From NCBI GenBank assembly GCA_002712005.1, contig PASP01000014.1, forward strand, positions 478,788 through 542,787: a stretch of DNA of 64,000 nucleotides, written 5' to 3'. Positions 1 through 6,543 of this stretch are shown in pieces. The notes beneath the pieces were generated by a model. The model did no database searches and was not told the DNA's origin. It saw only the letters and a program-made list of their open reading frames with translations. The translations under genes were made by a program, and so were the position numbers. Numbering within the stretch: the stretch's first letter is position 1; each line of letters opens with the position of its first letter. Origin of the DNA: Halobacteriovoraceae bacterium (GTDB lineage Bacteria > Bdellovibrionota > Bacteriovoracia > Bacteriovoracales > Bacteriovoracaceae).

Positions 1-1101
1 GGAATTAAGATTGCCGTTGTTGAAGATGATGCATCTGCAGATCTTTCTGCCTCCTCCTCTGCACCTAGCACTGCTTCTGCGGACGAAGGTGCAAAAGAAG
101 AAAAAGCTGTTAAAGAAGAATCTAGCCAGCCTGCTGAAACTTCAGAGCAGGACGGGGAACGCAGATTTTATACTCCACTCGTGAGAAAGCTTGCTCAAGA
201 AAATGGAGTAGACCTTTCTGAACTAAAGAATATTCAAGGATCAGGTGCTGCTGGAAGAGTGAATAAAGAAGACTTCATGAACTTCTTAGAAAATCGTAAG
301 TCAGGTGGTTCATCACAAGCTTCAACAAGTGCACCTGCTCAGACATCTAAGCCAGCTGCCACGCCTGCTGCTCCTTCTATCCCAGCTTTTAGCTCTGGTG
401 ATAGAGTTGAGATTGTTCCTATGGATAATATGAGAAAGACTATTGCTCGCAACATGGTTGCTTCAAAACAGACTTCTCCTCATGTTAATTCAATCGATAC
501 TGTAGACATGACAAATCTTGTGAAGTTCAGAGATAGCTTTAAGAATGAATTTAAAAAGCAAGAGGGATTCTCTCTAACTTATACTCACTTCATTCTATAC
601 GCTATTGTTCAAGCGCTTAAAGAATTTCCTCAAGTGAATGCATCTATTGATGGTGACAATATCGTAATGAAAAAAGATATCAACCTCGGTTGTGCTGTGG
701 CCGTTCCTGGAAATGGATTAGTTGTTCCCGTTATTAAAGGTGCAGATAATCTAAATATTACTGGAATTGCTCGTAGCTTAAATGTTCTTGTTGAAAAAGC
801 TCGTGCAAAGAAACTGACAATGGATGATCTCTCTGGTGGAACTTATACCTTCACTAATAACGGATCTTTTGGTGTAGTTGCAGCTACTCCGGTAATTCTT
901 CAGCCTCAGCTAGGAATCTTCTGTGTTGGTGCTATCAAGAAAACACCAGTTGTTACAGCTGATGATGCTATTGCTATCCGTCACATCATGTATTCTACCC
1001 ATACTTTTGACCACCGTTTAATTGATGGTGAGCAAGGTTCTAAGTTTCTTAAGCATGTACACAATACGCTTGAAACTATGGATCCAGCGGCTCTTTTCTA
1101 A
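1..1101 (+). CDS. Dihydrolipoamide acyltransferase (E2) of a 2-oxoacid dehydrogenase complex, 5' end missing
   Basis: The reading frame is open from the first base, so the gene starts outside the window and its lipoyl domain is not seen. The visible part begins with an acidic Ala/Ser/Glu linker (bases 1-165). A peripheral E3-binding domain follows (TPLVRKLAQENGV and GSGAAGRVNKEDF, about bases 170-290), then a second Ala/Pro-rich linker, then the CAT-like catalytic domain to the end. The catalytic motif DHRLIDG near the C-terminus carries the active-site His and Asp. E2 moves the acyl group from lipoamide to CoA in the pyruvate or branched-chain complex; the substrate cannot be decided from this fragment. 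A strong hairpin terminator follows, so it is probably the last gene of its operon. Confidence 0.93.
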   Translation, partial: GIKIAVVEDDASADLSASSSAPSTASADEGAKEEKAVKEESSQPAETSEQDGERRFYTPLVRKLAQENGVDLSELKNIQGSGAAGRVNKEDFMNFLENRKSGGSSQASTSAPAQTSKPAATPAAPSIPAFSSGDRVEIVPMDNMRKTIARNMVASKQTSPHVNSIDTVDMTNLVKFRDSFKNEFKKQEGFSLTYTHFILYAIVQALKEFPQVNASIDGDNIVMKKDINLGCAVAVPGNGLVVPVIKGADNLNITGIARSLNVLVEKARAKKLTMDDLSGGTYTFTNNGSFGVVAATPVILQPQLGIFCVGAIKKTPVVTADDAIAIRHIMYSTHTFDHRLIDGEQGSKFLKHVHNTLETMDPAALF

Positions 1102-1129
1102 AAAGACCAAATTTCATTTTGCAAATATT

Positions 1130-1161
1130 AAGGGCCTTGTTTATACAAGGCCCTTTTTTTT
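1130..1161 (+). terminator. Rho-independent terminator after the E2 gene
   Basis: AGGGCCTTGT (1131-1140) pairs perfectly with ACAAGGCCCT (1145-1154) around a 4-nt loop and is followed by an uninterrupted T run. It sits about 30 bases after the E2 stop codon. Confidence 0.9.
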
Positions 1162-1188
1162 ATTATTATGACCTCGGCCTTTATATAG

Positions 1189-1226
1189 CCATTAGTTTTG
1201 ACTAATGGTGTATAGGGTTTAGATTA
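1189..1226 (+). promoter_or_regulatory. Possible promoter with an overlapping inverted repeat, upstream of the 1314 gene
   Basis: TTGACT (1198-1203) is followed after 16 bases by TAGATT (1220-1225), a fair -35/-10 pair for the secreted-protein gene at 1314. CCATTAG (1189-1195) and CTAATGG (1202-1208) form a 7-bp inverted repeat that covers the -35 box, as an operator would. The role is inferred. Confidence 0.35.
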
Positions 1227-1313
1227 CTTTTATCTAATAATTATTCTTTCTATTTTGTTTATGTAGGCGTATAAAAAGCCCATAGAAAGACCTTAGTAAT
1301 AAGAGAGGTATTT

Positions 1314-1703
1314 ATGAAAGGCCTAGTTAAAAAGTTGTTCTTAGTTGTTGTTCTTGGAGTTTTCGTAGGGATGTCTCATGGAGCTAGGGCCGATTATGAT
1401 TGCTACAGAAGAGTTCTTAATGATTTTTCTGTAGATAGTCGCTCTTTCCAGCTTTATAGCGAAGAAGTCTCAATGCTCTTTGAAGAGCATCCAGAAGTTG
1501 CGGCTAGAGAATCAATTCGACTCTTAGAAAATGAGTTAGAGTGTAATAAGAAATCTCTAAGTCCTGTTGAAGTATCCTGTAAGGAGATCATTCCTGGAAA
1601 TGCTATGTCTCGTGTTTGTTATGCGGAAAATGCGAATGGTTATTTTTTCATCTCTGTAGATATGATGGAAAATATAAATCTCGTTTTTAATCGTTGGGAC
1701 TAA
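1314..1703 (+). CDS. Small secreted four-cysteine protein, paralogue of the gene at 1778-2179
   Basis: This is a 129-residue protein with a clear signal peptide (basic start, hydrophobic core, cut near GARA/DYDC), so it should be periplasmic or exported. The mature part has four cysteines, which suggests two disulfides. It ends in a motif shared with the neighbouring minus-strand gene: SRVCY, GYFF, a spaced acidic stretch, and a terminal RWD. I recognise no named family. The start follows a GAGAGG ribosome-binding site. A palindromic terminator separates it from its convergent paralogue, so the pair looks like an old inverted duplication. Function unknown. Confidence 0.75.
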   Translation: MKGLVKKLFLVVVLGVFVGMSHGARADYDCYRRVLNDFSVDSRSFQLYSEEVSMLFEEHPEVAARESIRLLENELECNKKSLSPVEVSCKEIIPGNAMSRVCYAENANGYFFISVDMMENINLVFNRWD

Positions 1704-1724
1704 GTTAATAACTATGAACGAAAT

Positions 1725-1756
1725 AAAAAAGGCCAACTTAAGTTGGCCTTTTTTTA
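1725..1756. terminator. Bidirectional terminator between the convergent paralogues
   Basis: GGCCAACTT/AAGTTGGCC is a perfect 18-base palindrome (1731-1748), preceded by an A run and followed by a T run. It can therefore end transcripts arriving from both strands. Confidence 0.88.
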
Positions 1757-1777
1757 TTCTTAAAATTTTGTTTTAAA

Positions 1778-2179
1778 TTAATCCCAGCGAGCGTAGCTGA
1801 TATTGAAATTATCAAGAAGATCTCTCGTCACAAAGAAATATCCTAAATTAGTTTCAACATAGCAAACACGTGAGTGGTCTTGGTTACCAACTAGTTTTGA
1901 GCAACGTGAGTGACTTCTCCCATGTGGACCTTGTCCAAAGTTAACATCATTTTGAGAGCATCCATTTCTATCAAGTAGGATTCTAATCGTATAAATGGCT
2001 TCAGCTAAGTAATCTCTACCGAAGTCTCTATCTACATCATCACCATGAATACTGAAGTTATAGGAATCAACATTAGAGTTGATCATTAGGTTATCAATAC
2101 AATCCTTAGGAGAGGCATTGATGGCCTGAGAAAGAAGGATAAGTAATCCAAGGGCCAAAATAGATTTTAAAATAGACAT
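1778..2179 (-). CDS. Small secreted four-cysteine protein, paralogue of the gene at 1314-1703
   Basis: The protein is about 133 residues long with an N-terminal signal peptide (MSILKSILALGLLILL, cut near INA/SPKD). The ATG at 2179 is chosen because GGAG lies six bases upstream; an in-frame TTG two codons earlier is less likely. It shares the C-terminal block SRVCY...GYFF...RWD and four cysteines with the convergent gene at 1314, though the middle has diverged and gained a His/Gly-rich stretch. No known family is recognised. Export to the periplasm or outside is inferred from the signal peptide. Confidence 0.72.
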   Translation of the reverse strand: MSILKSILALGLLILLSQAINASPKDCIDNLMINSNVDSYNFSIHGDDVDRDFGRDYLAEAIYTIRILLDRNGCSQNDVNFGQGPHGRSHSRCSKLVGNQDHSRVCYVETNLGYFFVTRDLLDNFNISYARWD

Positions 2180-2444
2180 AATCAAACTCCATTTTTACAG
2201 CGAGAAAGGACGAATATGTCTTAAATCTCGTGTATTAATCAAAAATGAGAAGACTTTTTACCTAAATTTAGACCTCCATGTAAAGGGCCAATAGTAGAGT
2301 ACATCTCTAAGTTATTGGAAGTAGAGATCTTGTGTAAAAAAGGAATGAAAGGTGTGAAAACAAATAAGGTTTGACTTAAAAAAAGAATTAGCCAAACTGA
2401 TATATGGGTTGTAGAGTGCGCTCAACTTTTGAAAAGGAATCTTT

Positions 2445-3272
2445 GTGAAATTACTTGCGACACTCGTTTTAACACTTTTTATCAGTTCAATTTTTGCTAC
2501 TTCTAGCTACTATCCCACAGAATATAAAACACTCTTTAATGGTAAAAATCTTCACGACTCTGAATTGAAAGAAAAAATCTTTATCCTTCTTTCAAGTAAG
2601 CATATGTACAAAAGTGGAAAGGACGATACTATCGCTCCTCATTGTACGGGAGAAGGACGTTGCTATGAACATAAGAGCATTGGCTATAAAGGTGCTCGTA
2701 AAGTTCTTTTTGGAAAGATTCATCTAAGAGAAGATGGCGATGGTTACTTTATTAAAGATGTATATTGTCGTAAGAAAATTACAAGAAGTGAGAGCCGATT
2801 AGGTCCAAATATTATTCCTAAAAATAGTGTTCTTAACTGTGAGCACACATGGCCACAATCACGTTTCAACTTTTCTTTCCCTAAGGGATTACAAAAATCA
2901 GATCTTCACCACTTATATCCGACAGACTCAAGAGCGAATTCAATTCGTGGGAATAATGAGTTTGCAGATGTTGATGGAGATGAACTGACAGATTGTGATG
3001 GGGCTTACTATGGAGTACAGAAATGGCAGGGTGGAAACTTTGAACCACCTAGAGAGCATAAAGGTAATGTTGCCCGTGCACTTTTTTACTTCTCCGTTCG
3101 TTATAAAATTAAAATTTCAAGCCAAGAAGAAGACTATTTAAGAACATGGCATGAGCTTGATCCAGTAGACGAAGATGAAATGAATAGAAATGATATTATT
3201 CATACTGTTCAAGGTAATAGAAATCCTTTTATCGATTACCCAAATCTTGTAGATCAAATTGCAGACTTCTAA
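2445..3272 (+). CDS. endA: Secreted endonuclease I family nuclease
   Basis: The 275-residue protein starts at a GTG preceded by AAAAGGA and has a signal peptide cut near IFA/TSSYYP. The endonuclease I (EndA/NucM) signature is clear: NCEHTWPQSRF about residues 131-141, then DLHHLYPTDSRANS and RGNNEF. The histidines and asparagine in these blocks build the Mg-dependent beta-beta-alpha metal active site known for this family. Such enzymes cut DNA or RNA without sequence preference in the periplasm or outside the cell, for nutrient use or clearing of DNA. In a predatory host it could help digest prey nucleic acid, but that is inference. It stands alone between a long leader and a terminator. Confidence 0.9.
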   Translation: MKLLATLVLTLFISSIFATSSYYPTEYKTLFNGKNLHDSELKEKIFILLSSKHMYKSGKDDTIAPHCTGEGRCYEHKSIGYKGARKVLFGKIHLREDGDGYFIKDVYCRKKITRSESRLGPNIIPKNSVLNCEHTWPQSRFNFSFPKGLQKSDLHHLYPTDSRANSIRGNNEFADVDGDELTDCDGAYYGVQKWQGGNFEPPREHKGNVARALFYFSVRYKIKISSQEEDYLRTWHELDPVDEDEMNRNDIIHTVQGNRNPFIDYPNLVDQIADF

Positions 3273-3293
3273 TATTCATCCAATAGATTAATA

Positions 3294-3323
3294 AAAATGG
3301 CCCCAAGAATTTGGGGCTTTTTT
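3294..3323. terminator. Terminator between endA and rarA, usable from both strands
   Basis: GCCCCAA (3300-3306) pairs with TTGGGGC (3311-3317) around GAAT. A T run follows and an A run precedes the stem, so it can serve both convergent genes. It overlaps the last bases of the rarA stop region. Confidence 0.8.
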
Positions 3324-4548
3324 ATTTTAAGCTCTTCAAACGATCGGCAATTCTTTTTTCAGTACCTTGGTCAGTAGGCTCGTAGAATTTAGGAGTCTCG
3401 CTGGGGGCATATTGTTGTGAGACATAGTGATTAGGATAACTATGGGGATACTTATAGTTTTTGTTATCGGGATGATGATTTCTTAAGTGGGTCGGCACTT
3501 CAATAGTTGGACGCGAACGAACATAGGCCAAGGCTTCATCTAGCCCAGTATAAGCTGCATTTGATTTCACGGTCGAAGCTAAGTAGGTCGTGACTTGGGC
3601 AAGATTGATTCTTGCCTCCGGCATACCAATTTGCTGAACGGCCTGAAGCCCGGATACCGCTAAAGTGAGGGCTTGAGGATCGGCATTTCCTACATCTTCT
3701 GAGGCAAAAATAACTAGTCTGCGAGCGATGAAGACTGGATCTTCACCACCATCAATCATGATGGCCAAGTAGAGAAGAGCTGCACTAGGATCTGAGCCAC
3801 GCATACTTTTTATAAATCCAGATATGACATCATAGTGACGATCTTTATCTTTGTCATAGCTTCGATTTCCGCCCGAGAGAATTTCATCGATGAGTTCATC
3901 GGTGATTGGTTTACCTTGTAGCCAAAGCGAATCCAAAGTATTGAGAGCAAAACGGGCATCGCCATCAGCTGCCTTAGCAATCCTTTCAAGATGGCGAGGA
4001 TCTATCTCTTTATTTTCTAGCTGAGTCGCTCTTTCTAGGATAGAGCTCATAGCACTTTGAGATATTTTCTGAAGATGAACGACTTGGACTCTACTAAGGA
4101 GTGCCTTATTCACGGAAACTTTCGGGTTTTCGGTTGTTGCACCAATGAAGTTAAACTCACCTTTTTCCACATAGGGGAGAAGGGCATCTTGTTGGGCCTT
4201 ATTGAAGCGATGAATTTCATCCACAAAAATAATGGCTTTCTTTCCGTAGAATTGTTGTGACTCTTTGGCCTCTTTAATAAGTTTCTTGAGATCTGCGACA
4301 CCACCGAGGACTGCGTTAAAACTAAAGAGGGTACTCTCTGTAGTATTGGCCAAAATTTCAGCTAGGGTAGTCTTTCCTGAGCCTGGAGGTCCCCACAGGA
4401 TAAGTCCTGGAATTTCCTTACCCTCTAAAAAGGGATAGCGCTTAAATATCGCTTCTTGACCGTGGAAGTCTTCTAGCTTCTTTGGTCGAACCTTGTGGGG
4501 CAGGGGAGTTCGAGTTAGGGATTCTTGGGGGGATTCAAATAGGCTCAT
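3322..4548 (-). CDS. rarA: Replication-associated recombination protein A (AAA+ ATPase, RarA/MgsA)
   Basis: At 408 residues the length is typical for RarA. It has Walker A GPPGSGKTT near residue 54, Walker B IFVDEIHRF near residue 107, sensor and arginine-finger regions, and the C-terminal MgsA tetramerisation region with the PNHYVSQQYAP block. RarA acts at stalled replication forks and is related to clamp-loader subunits and RuvB. The start is preceded by AAAGAGA. It reads away from rpsU and converges on endA. No abnormality is visible. Confidence 0.95.
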   Translation of the reverse strand: MSLFESPQESLTRTPLPHKVRPKKLEDFHGQEAIFKRYPFLEGKEIPGLILWGPPGSGKTTLAEILANTTESTLFSFNAVLGGVADLKKLIKEAKESQQFYGKKAIIFVDEIHRFNKAQQDALLPYVEKGEFNFIGATTENPKVSVNKALLSRVQVVHLQKISQSAMSSILERATQLENKEIDPRHLERIAKAADGDARFALNTLDSLWLQGKPITDELIDEILSGGNRSYDKDKDRHYDVISGFIKSMRGSDPSAALLYLAIMIDGGEDPVFIARRLVIFASEDVGNADPQALTLAVSGLQAVQQIGMPEARINLAQVTTYLASTVKSNAAYTGLDEALAYVRSRPTIEVPTHLRNHHPDNKNYKYPHSYPNHYVSQQYAPSETPKFYEPTDQGTEKRIADRLKSLK

Positions 4549-4620
4549 AGTCTCTTTTACGTTTGTTATTGACTTAGAATGTCGTTCATCCTACCTTAGG
4601 GCACTTAATAAATCTAGAAC

Positions 4621-4659
4621 CCTCCAGTAGGAGGTATGAATGCTACGAGAAGGAGGTGA
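4621..4659 (+). promoter_or_regulatory. rpsU leader with competing CCTCC and GGAGG elements and a mini-ORF
   Basis: CCTCC (4621-4625) can pair with GGAGG at 4630-4634 or with AGGAGG at 4651-4656, the ribosome-binding site of rpsU; the two pairings exclude each other. A seven-codon frame ATG...TGA (4636-4659, MNATRRR) ends inside the rpsU ribosome-binding site. The first GGAGG is only one base from this ATG, so it may act more as a ribosome decoy than as a start site. A control function is inferred. Confidence 0.45.
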
Positions 4660-4664
4660 ATGTA

Positions 4665-4880
4665 ATGTCGACAACGATCCGTGTAGAAATTGATGACCGT
4701 GGTGTAGAACGCTCGCTTCGCAAGTTCAAAAGAATGTGTGAAAGCTATGGTGTTGTACGTGAGTACCGCAAGCGTCAAGAATACAAAAAACCTTCAGTTC
4801 GTACAAAAGAGAAGAACGAGGCCGCTGAAAAAAGACGTCGTAAGAATGTTTTTAAAGTAAGAAGAGGTCCAAAAATCTAA
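4665..4880 (+). CDS. rpsU: 30S ribosomal protein S21
   Basis: This is a 71-residue basic protein matching bS21: a beta-like start (STTIRVEIDDRGVE), a long basic helix (SLRKFKRMCE...VREYRKRQEY) and a lysine/arginine-rich tail. The ATG at 4665 is chosen over an in-frame GTG at 4656 because a near-perfect AAGGAGGTGA (4650-4659) lies just upstream and the protein then starts at the usual family position. bS21 sits near the anti-Shine-Dalgarno end of 16S rRNA and affects initiation, so the unusual leader described separately may matter. A terminator follows within 35 bases; the gene is a single transcription unit. Confidence 0.95.
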   Translation: MSTTIRVEIDDRGVERSLRKFKRMCESYGVVREYRKRQEYKKPSVRTKEKNEAAEKRRRKNVFKVRRGPKI

Positions 4881-4911
4881 TTAGATTTTCTCAATTAATG
4901 AAGTAAAAATA

Positions 4912-4939
4912 GGGGAGCTTTTGGGCTCCCTTTTTTTTT
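4912..4939 (+). terminator. Rho-independent terminator of rpsU
   Basis: GGGAGC (4913-4918) pairs with GCTCCC (4925-4930) and is followed by nine T residues. It lies just before the end of the convergent gene at 4938. Confidence 0.88.
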
Positions 4940-5753
4940 ACATGAGAATAACTTTTAAACAAGAATTCCATCGATTGTGCATAACTTTGATGAGCTTGAT
5001 TAAATGGGGAGGAAGATCGTGATTTCCCTTAGTCATTTTCATATGAAAGGTATTCCAAGATAGATTGAGTTCTTCTAATCTTTTTAATAGATAGATTTTA
5101 TCTTTTTCATAAATCAGTCTTTGATTCACTTCTTTAAAAAATCCCACCCATACCGAATCAAAATCATCTTTCAAAGTTCCACCTAACATTTGAGTTAGCA
5201 TAAACTCTGAATCTAAGAGCATCTTATGAACAATGGGTTGAAAGAGAGATTTTCCATAATAAGAAGAAGAGAAGTCCGTATTAAGGGTGATTAAATGCTC
5301 TTCGATTTTATGGATGAGTTTATAATTCTCAAGAGAGAGTTGATCTAGGGAGGAAGCAAATTCCAATTCTTTAGGTTCAACAAGTTTTAGATGCTTGGCC
5401 TGAAGATTTGCAATGTCTAAGTCTAGACTTCGGGCCAGAGAATTGGCCTTTTTAAATCTCTCCTCGCACTTCTCAAGTGACTCTTGGCAAATTTTATTAA
5501 TTCCCGACATAGCATGATTGAGTGTCATCACTTTAGTGAAGAGTTCTATCGTTTCTGAGTGGACGGGATTGAGTTTTCGAAGGATGTGAAAGTATTCTTG
5601 GGAGATGGCCTTAAGCTGAGGCATGATATATCGATGGAAGCTTCTATCCGATAATTCAATCGGTTTCTCCTCATAGGGATAATAGCTCGTTCTGACTTGA
5701 GCAGATAGCTTAAAGCTAGTAAGTAATAGGGTAAAAAGAAGAACAATTCTCAT
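4938..5753 (-). CDS. Secreted helical protein of unknown function
   Basis: The 271-residue protein has a signal peptide (MRIVLLFTLLLTSFKLSA/QVRT). The rest is predicted mainly helical with many charged residues and no recognisable domain. It contains a few cysteines (CQESLEKCEE, and one near the C-terminus). It lies 41 bases downstream of the gene at 5795-6397 and is probably co-transcribed. AGAGG lies directly against the ATG with no normal spacing, and the ATG itself sits inside a perfect 13-bp inverted repeat (5741-5753 with 5769-5781), so translation may be controlled. Function unknown. Confidence 0.7.
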   Translation of the reverse strand: MRIVLLFTLLLTSFKLSAQVRTSYYPYEEKPIELSDRSFHRYIMPQLKAISQEYFHILRKLNPVHSETIELFTKVMTLNHAMSGINKICQESLEKCEERFKKANSLARSLDLDIANLQAKHLKLVEPKELEFASSLDQLSLENYKLIHKIEEHLITLNTDFSSSYYGKSLFQPIVHKMLLDSEFMLTQMLGGTLKDDFDSVWVGFFKEVNQRLIYEKDKIYLLKRLEELNLSWNTFHMKMTKGNHDLPPHLIKLIKVMHNRWNSCLKVILM

Positions 5754-5781
5754 CCTCTACAGTTTCGAATGAGAATTGTTC
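5741..5781 (-). promoter_or_regulatory. Perfect 13-bp inverted repeat around the start codon of the 4938-5753 gene
   Basis: GAACAATTCTCAT (5741-5753) and ATGAGAATTGTTC (5769-5781) are exact reverse complements separated by 15 bases. In the minus-strand message the 3' arm begins with the AUG of the downstream gene and the loop holds the GUAGAGG ribosome-binding site. The hairpin would therefore hide the start codon. The pairing is read directly; regulation is inferred. Confidence 0.6.
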
Positions 5782-5794
5782 CTTGTCAAAATGA

Positions 5795-6397
5795 TTAAGC
5801 GGCTTGTTTCTTGCCTAGGGTATGATTTTCCGCCGGAATTGTTTCACTCCAATAATCACGCCATTTGAGGGTTGTCGTAATCGTTTGAGGAGCTTTCTTC
5901 AGTGTTGGAAACGAATTCATCCAACAATTGGGATGAAATTGAAAATTAATATGATGTTCTTCTAGAGACTGAGGGGACTTTATAAGATGTTCTGGAAATA
6001 CAGCGACTGGTAAGTCGGTAAGTTCGAAAGTCCAATTTTGATTCTTGGGAAGTTTTCCACTTAATATAGCGGCTAGGCATAGAAAAGCTCCAGTAGAAGA
6101 GGCCTCTACAATCATGGGTTTTCCATAATAGGACTTAATTCCATTTATAAAGTCTTCGACTAGAGGATGAATATCATCTTCTTCGAGGCTTTTGAAAAAT
6201 TTAAGTTCATAGCGATTGCTTTGACTGAGATTTCTTTTCTCAGCAGCATTCAAAGGGAGTTCCTTAAATTGTGACATAAAGGTCTCTGTAATGAAGGGGC
6301 CATCTTTTTCAATTTCAAATGTATAAACATTTTTTAGGCGATCAATACGAGTTTTCTTTAAAAATACATGCCCTACCATTAGATCCTTACTGCCCAT
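5795..6397 (-). CDS. Conserved-looking protein of unknown function
   Basis: The 200-residue protein has no signal peptide. The start is well supported by AGGAGGAGATATTC just before the ATG. The first part is beta-rich and charged. The middle has a helix that begins VEASSTGAFLCLAA, and the end carries TLKWRDYWSETIPAE. I cannot place it in a family; a weak resemblance to acyl-CoA-binding folds is not enough to name it. It is probably the first gene of a two-gene unit with 4938-5753 and reads away from the ileS terminator. Confidence 0.65.
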   Translation of the reverse strand: MGSKDLMVGHVFLKKTRIDRLKNVYTFEIEKDGPFITETFMSQFKELPLNAAEKRNLSQSNRYELKFFKSLEEDDIHPLVEDFINGIKSYYGKPMIVEASSTGAFLCLAAILSGKLPKNQNWTFELTDLPVAVFPEHLIKSPQSLEEHHINFQFHPNCWMNSFPTLKKAPQTITTTLKWRDYWSETIPAENHTLGKKQAA

Positions 6398-6485
6398 GAA
6401 TATCTCCTCCTGTGCTAGAAATTTGTCGGGAAAAATACCTGTCTAAATTTATCGGACTTTTGGGTTTGAACCTAAGATTTAATTT

Positions 6486-6517
6486 TAAAAAAAAAGGCCG
6501 AAGACTAAGCTTCGGCC
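6486..6517 (-). terminator. Terminator of ileS
   Basis: GGCCGAAG (6496-6503) pairs with CTTCGGCC (6510-6517). On the minus strand it is followed by a run of nine U residues (A run at 6487-6495), just after the ileS stop codon. Confidence 0.88.
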
Positions 6518-6543
6518 CGATAAAAAATATAAGTTACTGATTA

